DNA from: Pelagomonas calceolata
Taxonomy: Eukaryota; Sar; Pelagophyceae; Pelagomonadales; Pelagomonadaceae
Direction: 5' to 3'
DNA: 64,000 nt
Assembly: GCA_918797485.1 (NCBI GenBank)
Contig: CAKKNE010000005.1
Span: 4,650,001-4,714,000 of the forward strand
Shown here: positions 1 to 8,400 of the stretch, piece after piece
Position numbering within the stretch: the stretch's first letter is position 1
How the letters are laid out: each line of letters begins with the position of its first letter
Translations under genes and position numbers: made by a program
Notes under the pieces: model-generated
Database searches by the model: none
What the model was told of the DNA's origin: nothing
Seen by the model: only the letters and a program-made list of their open reading frames with translations

Positions 1-1
1 G

Positions 2-265
2 GCGGGAGGCTTCTGCCAGCCGTGCAAGCCCGGGGGCGCGCCGCAAAAGCCCAACGTGCTGGGCATGTCCATGCTCGAGCGCGCAGAACGCCGGCAGCAG
101 CAGAGGGCGAAACCGCCGGCCACGAGCATGGCACCGCGCGCCCGCGCGCGAGCGTTCGCCGCGATCGGCGTCGCCGTCCTCGCGGCCGGTTTAGCTTGGC
201 GACCGACCGTCGCCGCCGTCGCGAGTGTGGTGCTCGTGGCCGCGAGCTGTGTCTTTATAACGTAG
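2..265 (+). CDS. 3' end of unknown membrane protein (partial)
   Basis: Open from the window edge to a TAG at 263-265, so the gene starts upstream. The visible C-terminal 87 residues begin with a Cys/Gly/Pro-rich stretch (GGFCQPCKPGGAPQKP), then a basic Arg/Gln-rich segment, then two hydrophobic stretches near the end that could be one or two membrane helices. The chain ends shortly after the last one, so the tail would sit close to the membrane. I do not recognise the family. It ends 27 nt from the stop of the convergent V-ATPase gene. The frame is preferred over the overlapping one because it has ordinary composition and a hydrophobic end. Confidence 0.45.
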   Translation, partial: AGGFCQPCKPGGAPQKPNVLGMSMLERAERRQQQRAKPPATSMAPRARARAFAAIGVAVLAAGLAWRPTVAAVASVVLVAASCVFIT

Positions 266-292
266 TGTTTTAGTTAACAGGGGGCGGGGATA

Positions 293-805
293 CTAGGCCG
301 TGCACTCGGCCGACTGCTGCGAGAGGATGAGCGCGACGATCAACCCGTACAGCCCGAGGGCCTCCGCGAAGATGAGGATGAGGATCATGCCGACGAACAG
401 CTTCTCCTGCTGGCCGACCGCGCGCACGCCCGCGTCGCCGACGACGCCGATCGCCATGCCCGCCGCTAATCCAGATAAACCGCAGCAGAGGCCCGCCGAG
501 AGGTAGGCGTAGCCCGAGAAGGAGGAGAACTTGGTCGTGAAGGCGCCGTTCGCCTCCTCCGGCTTCGAAATCGACCCCTGGAGGATGACGGCCACGATGA
601 GCCCGTAGATGCCCAGGACGCCGGCCATGACCACGGGGATGATGTTCCGCATCACTAATCCAGGATTCATGACGCCCATCGACGCGATGCCGACGCCGGA
701 CTTGGCCGTGCCGTAGGCCGCGCCGATGTTCGCGAAGACTAGGGCCGACGTGACGCCCATGAAGCCGAAGAAGGGCGCGCTCGTGGGGCACGTCTCCGTC
801 GACAT
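293..805 (-). CDS. VMA3: V-type ATPase 16-kDa proteolipid subunit c
   Basis: 170 residues, the usual length for subunit c of the V0 rotor, which carries protons across endomembranes such as the vacuole. Four hydrophobic helices are visible at about 12-34, 54-77, 95-122 and 135-161. The essential proton-carrying glutamate is E148 in helix 4 ([19 protein letters not shown]). The Gly-rich helices ([13 protein letters not shown] and [21 protein letters not shown]) are diagnostic of the family. The ATG lies at 803-805 and no intron is needed. Convergent with the partial gene to the left and head-to-head with the SLC43-like carrier to the right. Nothing is missing from the protein. Confidence 0.97.
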   Translation of the reverse strand: MSTETCPTSAPFFGFMGVTSALVFANIGAAYGTAKSGVGIASMGVMNPGLVMRNIIPVVMAGVLGIYGLIVAVILQGSISKPEEANGAFTTKFSSFSGYAYLSAGLCCGLSGLAAGMAIGVVGDAGVRAVGQQEKLFVGMILILIFAEALGLYGLIVALILSQQSAECTA

Positions 806-1536
806 GGTGCCCTGTTCTTACCGCCGCTTCTCTAGGTGTGGTGTAGACCTGCGCGGAACGCGCTTTGTTTGTCGGGTCGGCTGTGCAGTTTCGTCGAGCA
901 CGTGCGCATGTGTGCTGTGGTTACGGCGGCCGCGGAACGCGCGTCGGGCGGCGGGTCGGCTGCGGCAGTTTCGTCGGGCGAGACTTGCGCACGTGTGCGC
1001 TGTGGTTACGGCGACGTCGCTGCGGGTTCGACGGGCTCGCCGCGGCCGCGCGAGGCGCTCGCGGTCAGCGCGTGTGCTTTTGGGCGGCCTTGCTGAGGAG
1101 GTCACGGCAGCAAGCGCGCTCGCTCGGGAGGCTGTGAACAATGATCTGCGGCACTGCTATCGCACTTCTACGCTTGTAACGCAATCAGGGGCCGCAGCGT
1201 CGGTGATCTAGCAGCGCCGAGGTTGAGTGGTGGGCTGAAAAAAACGGGTTTTCGTCGCGGCAGGGTAGACGCGTCGCTGAAGAGGATGAAGTGGAAGACG
1301 AGACGATGAGTCGTAGGTCGATTTTTGCGTCTGCTGCGCGCCGCCCAGCTCGAGGCTTTGGCCGCATCGCAAATACGCCGCCTACTGCTCCGCATGCCAG
1401 CTTGCAGGCTCTCATCGATCGATGCGCGATAGTTCATGATGCATCTGACCAGCTGCTGTCGCCGGAACCCGTGAAACTTAGCTAGGTGCCTGCACAGGCT
1501 GCATCAAAACTTGAAAAAATTGACGCCGCCGCAGCG
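806..1536. other. Divergent intergenic region with a short tandem duplication
   Basis: 731 bases between the head-to-head V-ATPase c and SLC43-like genes, presumably holding both promoters. An imperfect two-copy tandem repeat of about 80 nt lies at 853-931 and 932-1014; each copy starts with GCGGAACGCG and ends with TGTGGTTACGGCG. No convincing ORF or RNA gene is seen. It lacks the GCTAGCG/TAAGACACTAG motif found in other intergenic regions of the window. Confidence 0.5.
853..1014. repeat. Two-copy imperfect tandem repeat, about 80-nt unit
   Basis: Two adjacent copies share GCGGAACGCG, CGGGTCGGCTG, CAGTTTCGTCG, a CACGTG-type core and CTGTGGTTACGGCG in the same order with small indels. The copies have diverged, so the duplication is not recent. 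It lies in a promoter region, but no function is evident. Confidence 0.6.
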
Positions 1537-3111
1537 ATGGCGGACGAGACGCCGGTGCAAAGCCCAACAAGCCGCCGCCGATCCACCAGCGCGATGCTGC
1601 CGCCGCCGACCGAAGGAGAGCCAACGCAGTGCCAAGCGAAGACCACCGGCGCCGGCGCGTCGCTCGCGATGATGGCTACATTGGGCTTCCTCTGGGGCGG
1701 CGCCTGCTTCGGTTTTAATGGGATCAAGACCGTGTTCCTGGACGAGGGCTTATTTGCGGACGCGTGCGACCACGGCGACCGGTGCAAGGCGCAGATCAAT
1801 CAAGTCGACGCCGCCTGGACCTTCGCGTCGGCCATGTTAAATGTCATGGCGCTGGTCAACGGGTCGCTGTCGGACGCGTTGGGGTTGAGAAGGCTGTGCT
1901 TGTTGTCTTCAGCATTGCTCGCTATCTCCACCGGAGCGTTCTACCTCGTCGTCACCAGAAGACGCTACGAGCAGTACCTGTCCTACGTGTACTTTGCGCT
2001 CGTCGAGTCGGGCATGCTCTTGTCGTTTGGCGGTCTCGCATTGCAGGGGGAGAAAGGATCGTTAACGCCGCCGTGCTCGCGGCCGTACGACGTAAGGGTC
2101 GTGGCGGCGCCGACGATGGAGACGGCCTTCGCGCTCGGGACCCTAATCTTTCCCACGTTAAGGTTGATACACGACGGCGTGAGAGGCGCAAACTTGGTAA
2201 CTCTATACTGCTCGTACTTCGCGGCCTGCGCGCTGTTGATACTCTACTGCGCTTGTAGAACGAAGGCGCGACCCTTGAGGCGGCCCGGGAGCGGCGCGCT
2301 GCGGCATGTGGGCTGGCGGCGGCTGTTGTTTGCCTTTTGTGCGGCGCTGGCCGTCGGGGCGAACATCACGCAGCAGGGTTATTACGTCGCGACCTTCGCG
2401 GAGCAGGCGAAGTGGCACGGGCGGTCCGAACTCTTGGGCGACGTCTTGGATTGGGGCTTCCCGCTGATGGCCCTGCCGTCGCTCTACGGGGCGGCTCGCT
2501 TCGAGGAGCACGCGCACGCCGTCGGCTTCGAGAAGGGCGCGTCGCGAGGCTATGTTGTGCTCCTGCTGATGCAGGTGGCCTGGGGCATCCTGTCCACCCA
2601 AAAGCTGTGGTGGCTGCAGATTTTGGCGGTCGCGGTGTTCGTGCCGGCGCGGTTATTGGGTTTCGTGCACCTTTATACATGTGTCGGTGCCTTCTTCCCC
2701 GCGGAGCACTTCGGCATCATGGCGGGGGCCTGCCTGACGCTGGGGGGCCTCTGCGCCATCCCGGCGTCGCAGGCGTTGCGAGCCTGGCTCGTCGCGTCGA
2801 TGGACCCGCGCGGCCCGAACGGGGCGTTGGCGGCGGCGCTCGTGGTGCTCGACGCCTTGGCCGGCGCGGCGTCGCGGATCGTGAAGATAGACCGGCCCGA
2901 TGCCGTCGCGGCGCCGACGACGAGCGCCTACAACCCCATGGCGGCGGACGCCGACGACGAGGCTGCTGTGGAGCTCGCGGAGTTCTTCTCCGAATATGGC
3001 GATGGGGGTGATTCGTCCCCGTCGCCGCTCGTCTCCTACGGGTCGCCCGCGGCGGAGACGAGGAGTCCGGCGCGGGTCGACGACGCCGAGGCGTCTTCTT
3101 CTGTGAATTAG
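1537..3111 (+). CDS. MFS carrier, SLC43/LAT3-like
   Basis: 524 residues from the ATG at 1537; the open frame extends upstream only to a GTG. About 12 hydrophobic segments suggest a major-facilitator fold. Segment 1 (MATLGFLWGGACFGFNGIKTVF), a Cys-containing first loop, NGSLSDALGLRR after helix 2 and FPAEHFGIMAGACLTLGG near helix 10 resemble the SLC43 group (neutral amino acid transporters LAT3/LAT4 and the fungal FMP42 relatives), where FPSEHFG is characteristic. The C-terminal 80 residues are acidic and Ser-rich, probably cytosolic. The substrate cannot be read from the sequence; amino acids are the family expectation. No intron is required. Confidence 0.75.
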   Translation: MADETPVQSPTSRRRSTSAMLPPPTEGEPTQCQAKTTGAGASLAMMATLGFLWGGACFGFNGIKTVFLDEGLFADACDHGDRCKAQINQVDAAWTFASAMLNVMALVNGSLSDALGLRRLCLLSSALLAISTGAFYLVVTRRRYEQYLSYVYFALVESGMLLSFGGLALQGEKGSLTPPCSRPYDVRVVAAPTMETAFALGTLIFPTLRLIHDGVRGANLVTLYCSYFAACALLILYCACRTKARPLRRPGSGALRHVGWRRLLFAFCAALAVGANITQQGYYVATFAEQAKWHGRSELLGDVLDWGFPLMALPSLYGAARFEEHAHAVGFEKGASRGYVVLLLMQVAWGILSTQKLWWLQILAVAVFVPARLLGFVHLYTCVGAFFPAEHFGIMAGACLTLGGLCAIPASQALRAWLVASMDPRGPNGALAAALVVLDALAGAASRIVKIDRPDAVAAPTTSAYNPMAADADDEAAVELAEFFSEYGDGGDSSPSPLVSYGSPAAETRSPARVDDAEASSSVN

Positions 3112-3184
3112 GTGTTTAACTGTGTGATATGCTTCTAAACTGTCACATTCACAAGGCGGAGCAGGGCAGAGCTGGTTGTGCCAA

Positions 3185-3208
3185 TGCTAGTGTCTTTACA
3201 GGCTAGCC
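3185..3208 (-). promoter_or_regulatory. Conserved intergenic motif, copy 1 (GCTAGC/TAAAGACACTAG type)
   Basis: Read on the minus strand it is GGCTAGCCTG followed by TAAAGACACTAGC. It is one of eight related sites in this window, all intergenic. It lies 145 nt before the ATG of the small membrane protein at 3353 and after the stop of the SLC43-like gene. The rest of this 241-nt gap shows nothing else. Role inferred only from position and recurrence. Confidence 0.5.
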
Positions 3209-3352
3209 TATAGGTTATCTTTTTTCTTGCGTGGGAGCACTGAGCCGCGCCCCGGGGGCGCGGTAGGGATTGTCGCGAGATTACCCGTGACTTATCTTCC
3301 GCGAGGCGAGTGATTTCCGCTCGCGCATTGATCAAGAACACAAGTTCCCGCA

Positions 3353-3595
3353 ATGGATGGCCAGAGGCGCCGCTACTCATCGATGCTCGCCGCCAGGGCG
3401 CGGCGAAGAAGGCTTGTCCGACGGCTCGCGATAGTCACCCCGGTCGCCGCGCTGGTTTTTTACCTCGCGGTGAGAACAAGGCCGACGCCGTCGATGCCGT
3501 CAGCGACGCCGACGCTAATTTCGCGGGACGTCGGCTGGTGCTCGGTCGACGGCCAGCTGCAGGACGGGACGGTCTACGGGCACCTGAACTGCTAA
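3353..3595 (+). CDS. Small single-pass membrane protein, unknown
   Basis: 80 residues from an ATG in the context GCAATGG. A strongly basic N-terminus (several Arg between residues 5 and 24) is followed by one hydrophobic helix at about 25-41 (LAIVTPVAALVFYLAV), then a short polar tail ending GTVYGHLNC. The positive-inside rule predicts a cytosolic N-terminus with the tail in the lumen. No family is recognised. Support comes from the sensible start context, the clean helix and a conserved-motif site 145 nt upstream; without homologues it stays tentative. Confidence 0.45.
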   Translation: MDGQRRRYSSMLAARARRRRLVRRLAIVTPVAALVFYLAVRTRPTPSMPSATPTLISRDVGWCSVDGQLQDGTVYGHLNC

Positions 3596-3634
3596 GCGCG
3601 CGGACAGCGCGTACTCTAAGTGACACAAATAACC

Positions 3635-3979
3635 TTAGTCCTGCCGCTCGACGTCGTGCGGCTCGAGGGAGTGGCTCACGTAGACCGTGTCGCCGTCCTT
3701 GAGCACATCGCTGATCAAACCGCCCATGTCTATCGGTAAACCTTCCCGGTTCGTGATTTTCGTCGGCACGCCCAGGATCTTCCAGCCCTGGTAGTTCTTC
3801 TCGTCGTAGCGCGCGATGCCGACGTGCCCCAGCCATCGCACTCTTTGCGTGGCGTCGCCGCAAGTGACCTTGATGCACTTGTCGCGCACAACCACGTCCA
3901 GGATCCAGGACGTCTCCTCGCCGTCGCCCGTCGCGCCCGTCTTGGTCGTGCGGCCCGAGGCCACGCTCATGCCGCTCAT
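3635..3979 (-). CDS. Small unknown protein, possibly beta-grasp-like
   Basis: 114 residues, ATG at 3977-3979. After a Ser/Thr/Gly-rich leader of about 22 residues the chain alternates short hydrophobic strands and turns (WILDVVVRDKCIKVTCG, RWLGHVGIARYD, WKILGVPTKIT, DMGGLISDVLKDGDTVYVSHS). The ending 'V-L-K-D-G-D-T-V-Y-V' is typical of the last strand of ubiquitin-like beta-grasp folds. That is an inference from pattern only. No enzyme motif, signal peptide or membrane segment is seen. Convergent with the small membrane-protein gene, stops 39 nt apart. Confidence 0.6.
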   Translation of the reverse strand: MSGMSVASGRTTKTGATGDGEETSWILDVVVRDKCIKVTCGDATQRVRWLGHVGIARYDEKNYQGWKILGVPTKITNREGLPIDMGGLISDVLKDGDTVYVSHSLEPHDVERQD

Positions 3980-4476
3980 GGTCTAGTCCCCACGGTGGTC
4001 AGCAGTGCTTGTGGTCAGCAGCGTCTCCTGTCCTAGCGCACCGAGGCGAGAGGGCACGTACAATTATCGAATACGTGCGAACGAGGCTGCCCGAGCGTGC
4101 GGATTTGAGCTGTCCGAGGCACCGGGAGTTTTGCGGCGCAAATCGAACCCGTTTTTGTTTGAATTTGGAGGATGCCAACCCGAAAGCCTCTCGTTCGCCG
4201 TATGCCGTCCAATAACCTTCTCTAAGGACAGACAAAGGTCGGTTTTTTGCCTCGGTTTAGGAATTTTTAGCAGCTTTTTGTCGATCATCTCCGGCCACGC
4301 GACGCGGCCACGCGACGCGGCTGTTGCAATCGACAAAACAGCATACGTTGCACCGAGAGCTCATATTCGTGTTCCTCTTGACCTGCATCGCATCGGTGTT
4401 TTGCATGCCGCAGCTTGGAGCCACCGCTGTCATTGCTGGCTTTGTTTTAGTCTCCGCAGTCCTGATCAAGAGAGCC
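3980..4476. other. Divergent intergenic region upstream of the aldo/keto reductase
   Basis: About 500 bases between the unknown minus-strand gene and the reductase. It contains a direct repeat GGCCACGCGACGC at about 4293-4319. The open frame of the reductase extends back through 4405-4476 from an alternative ATG. I see no other gene or RNA. Confidence 0.4.
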
Positions 4477-5358
4477 ATGGCTTCAGAGACCTGCACGAGC
4501 CCCGATTCACGCGTCTCGCTGGGCGACGGCAACTCCATCCCGGCGGTCGGCTTCGGCATGTATTACACGCCGCCCGGCGCCGTGGCATATGATATCGTCA
4601 AGGAAGCAATTAAAATTGGCTACCGACATATTGATACGGCCGGGTTCTACGAGAACGAGGCCGACGTCGGACGCGCGGTCAAGGACTCGGGCGTGCCGCG
4701 CGACCAGATCCACATCACGTCCAAGGTCTGGCCGGAAGCCGAGGGCCGGTGGCAGACCGACGCGTACAACATGGTGCTGGAGCACGTCAAGGCGTCGGTG
4801 GAGAAGCTGGGGACCCATGCTGACTTGTATTTAATCCACTGGCCTGTGAATCCCGAGCAGCGCGTCGACTACTGGCTCGCGCTCGAAGAGGCCCAGAAGC
4901 AGGGCCTCGTGAAGAGCATCGGCGTGTCGAACTTCGGCGTGGCGCACATGCAGAAGTTAATTGATGATCCGCGCACGACGGTCGTGCCGGCGGCGAACGA
5001 AGTAGAACTGCACCCCTTCCTGCGCCAGGACGAGATCGAGGCCTTCTGCAAGCCTCGCGGCATTAGATTGATTGCGTACTCGCCGCTGTCCCGCGCGAAG
5101 CGCCTCGACAACCCCGTGATCCAGGAGGTCGCCAAGGCCCACGGTGCGACGCCGGCCCAGATACATGTCCGCTGGTCCGTGCAACACGGCTACGTGCCGC
5201 TCCCGAAGTCGGTGCGGACCGAGCGCGTCGCGGAGAACATCGACGTCTTCAAGTTCGAGATCACGCCCGCGGAGATGGAGAAGCTCGACGCGCTCGACGA
5301 GCGCCTCTTCACGGAGTGGGAGGAGTGGGGCAACCTCGACCCGACGAAGATGGACTAG
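4477..5358 (+). CDS. Aldo/keto reductase
   Basis: 293 residues from the ATG at 4477, which sits in a strong context (GCCATGG). NADPH-dependent reductase of aldehydes and ketones with a (beta/alpha)8 barrel. The catalytic tetrad is visible: Asp in HIDTAGFYENE, Tyr in the same motif, Lys in ITSKVWPE and His in YLIHWPV. The cofactor end shows PLPKSV and the family signature GVSNFG. An ATG at 4405 in the same frame would add 24 residues containing a hydrophobic helix (ATAVIAGFVLVSAVLI), making a membrane-anchored form, so the true start is open. Substrate unknown. Confidence 0.92.
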   Translation: MASETCTSPDSRVSLGDGNSIPAVGFGMYYTPPGAVAYDIVKEAIKIGYRHIDTAGFYENEADVGRAVKDSGVPRDQIHITSKVWPEAEGRWQTDAYNMVLEHVKASVEKLGTHADLYLIHWPVNPEQRVDYWLALEEAQKQGLVKSIGVSNFGVAHMQKLIDDPRTTVVPAANEVELHPFLRQDEIEAFCKPRGIRLIAYSPLSRAKRLDNPVIQEVAKAHGATPAQIHVRWSVQHGYVPLPKSVRTERVAENIDVFKFEITPAEMEKLDALDERLFTEWEEWGNLDPTKMD

Positions 5359-5359
5359 A

Positions 5360-5499
5360 AGGGATCTCTAAGTTTACCACAACAGCTAGTTAATTCCTAA
5401 GGTCAGCGCACGCGATCATGATCATGACGCCACGCGTCGATGGCGTGTAGGGGTACGGGTTCGGTTTCCGCGGACCGCGGCGCACCGCGCGCGCGCACG
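5360..5499. other. Convergent intergenic spacer with introner-type 15-mer
   Basis: 140-nt gap between two stop codons. On the minus strand at about 5432-5447 it carries CGCCATCGACGCG, the internal core shared with introners elsewhere in the window. It has no splice context here, so it may be a remnant insertion. Nothing else is seen. Confidence 0.35.
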
Positions 5500-8400
5500 T
5501 CAGTCCATCGAAAATACCTGGGCCTGCCGCGGGTCCAGCGCTACATCGAATGCCGCGACGAGGTCATGCTTGGACGAGTACAGCGGCAGGTCGATGCGGT
5601 TGAAGCAGGTATGCGCTCTAGGATAGGCGCATTGCGCCAGCTCGACGGACGTCAGAGTGAAAGGCCGCAAGACCCCATCCCGCCCATGCAATTTCGCAAA
5701 GCCGCCCAAGGGGCACCTTGCGCTTCCGGTGGCCCACTTGAGCAGCTCCGCCTTCTTGGACGCGTTGAGCGTCGTCACGTGCGACCAGAACCACTCCACG
5801 ACCCTGTGCTTCGGAGTGTCCTTGAACTCGCCTCGCAATTGCGTCGCAGCCCGCCAGTCGTCCACATTCAGAGCCTCGACGCCGGCCAAAGCTTCTCGCA
5901 GCTCCTCTGGAGTTTCCAAGAGTAGTAACGTGGCCTCCGGCACGACGTCGCGAAAGCCTCGTACCAGGCACCCGATGCTCTTCGCCTGCTGCCCGCCGAG
6001 GTCCGCCGTCGCTCTTAAACGGGCGAACTCTTGGACGTTCCCCTCGGTGACCTCCTCGCCGCCGTCGCCGCGGAGGGACACGTCCTCGAAGCCGTTCAAT
6101 GTCGGTCTGGCCACCGAAAAGGTCAGCGCCAGGTCAGTCAGTTGCGCCCCGGACATGTCGGCGATGAGTTCCAACGAGCGGCTGATTTCGGCGTCGATCA
6201 GGCACAGGTCGTCTCTCAGGGAGACGGGCAGCGCCATGAGATGCTTCAGCAGGACGCTGTTCCACCCGGCAGGGACGTGGTGGCCCTCAAGCAATGCTTT
6301 TCCCAACAACCTTCCAGCGAACGTGAGGACGCGGTCCTCCGCCCCGTTTAGCGCTCGTTTCACCACGAAATCGTCGTTCGGATAATATGTAGAACCCTCG
6401 ACCACTCGGAAGACGCCCTTGACCGGGTCCAGCAGTTCACTGATGGCCTTGAAGAAGAATTCCCGCGAGACGCCGCCCGCATCGAGGCCCGGCTCGCCGC
6501 GGAACACCACGAAGAACGGCTGGCGCCACCTTTCGACCGGTAGCTCCCCCAACACACTAATAGCGTCGCCGAAGCAGTTCCCGCGCCGCACATTAAACTG
6601 AACGCGACCGACCTCCCAGCTCACGCGCAGCAGATCTAATGACGTCCGCAGCGCCGCGGCCCGCCCTGCGAGGGCGGTCCCCTGGACGCGCTCGAACGCC
6701 TCCCGCTGGGCGGGCGTGCACGGCACGTCGTAGCCGTCCGACGCCGACGCCAGCTCCCAGCGGCCGTCGACGCTGCGGCCCACCAGGTCCTCGGACTTCG
6801 GCCAGTTCACCCTCGCCGTCCCTTCACCAAAAGTAAGGTGCCTCGGAATCACCCTGAGCGAAGCGAGGGCTTTGCCGACGAAGCGGCTGACTCCCCGCAT
6901 GAGGCCCCGCGCGCTGCGCGCACTGCTGGGCGAGGTGAGCGAGGGCCGCGGCGGCGGCGGCGGCGGCAGCTCGGCCGTCTCGGCCGTGGCGGCGCTCGCC
7001 TCGCTCGGACGCGTCGACTCGGGCGGGGATGGCACGTTGTCGCTCGGTCGCGTTGCCGGTGCCTCGACGTCCACCTCCTCGTCGGTCTTCCTGGCGTTCC
7101 TGCGCCGAGAAAGCATGACGCCGGCGGCCAGTAAGAGCACGACGCCCGCCGCCGCGCCGCCGCCGGCGCTCGCCGCCGTCGTGTCGCCGCCCGAGCCCTT
7201 GCCGCTCGACTTGTCGCTCGCCAGCGGCGTCTTTGACGGGCTCGGCGTCGGCGACGTGGTCGGCGACGTGGTCGGCGATGTGGTCGGCGCAGGCGTCGTG
7301 ACGACGAAGACGACCGTGGCCGCCAACAACGCCGCTTTCGTCGCTTCGAGGTCCACCTTCACGGCGGCGAATGCTGCATCCGCTGCCTGCAGCGTGCTTA
7401 AGAAGCTCCCGTCGTCGACAGCTGTCCTCAGGGCCTCCGTAGACTGCTGCAGCAAGTCCGCCGAGTCCGCCTCGGCTGTTTCGGTGTCGTCGACGCGCGC
7501 GACGCCCGTGTAGGAGACGTCGACGCCCGCGCCGTCGTCGAGGCGTCTCCGTTTCCCGGCGGACACGATCCCGGCCGCCTCGATATCAATTACTTCGTCG
7601 AAGGCTCCGTTGGCGCTATCCAGGACGGACTGTGCAAAGGCCGCCTTCATGTCTTCGTCGGCGTTAAACTCGGTGGCGACGATGCCCGCGAGCGTCACCG
7701 AAGAATCGACCTGGACGAGCGTTTGGGCGGGAGTTGGCGCCGGAGTCGGCGGCGGCGTCGGCCGCGGCGTCGGCGTCGCGCTGGGCTTGGGCGTCGGTTT
7801 GTGTGATGGCCGTTGCGTCGGGCTTTCGGGCACCGGCGACGGCTCGGGCGTCGGGCGCGGCGTCGGCGCGCAGGCGCCGTCCCCTTGCTTGACGCCGCAC
7901 GACGTCGACTCGCACGGGGTATCGTCGAACGCGTCGTCCAGGTCCACGTCGTCGTCAACGCACCAGCCGAGGTCCTGGTCGAAGGCCGAGGCGCCCCTGA
8001 ACATGTCCTCCATCGTTGTCACGCCAGAGATGTCCCACTCGCCGATATCCTCGTTGAAGGACGAGGCATCTTCGAACAGCTCCTCCATGTCCGTCACGCC
8101 CCCAGTCGCCCACGTCGAGATGTGGCCGTACGTCGCCTCGGCGGCCGTCGGGTTCGCGAGCCACGCGTCGACGGCCGTTCTGATATTGCTGTCGGTCATA
8201 GTGTAGCCATAAATCGTCGTCGGGCGTAGGCTGGGTGCAGGCGTCGGCCGCCGCGACGGCTCCCACGAGGGACGAGGGGTCGGGCGCGGCGAGGGCTGCG
8301 GCGTCGGCCGCGGCGATGGTCGCCGCGTAGGCATCGGCGACGGTCGGCGCGTGGGCCGCGGCGACGGCGCAGAGATGGGCGCGGCCGTCGGGTCGCCGGG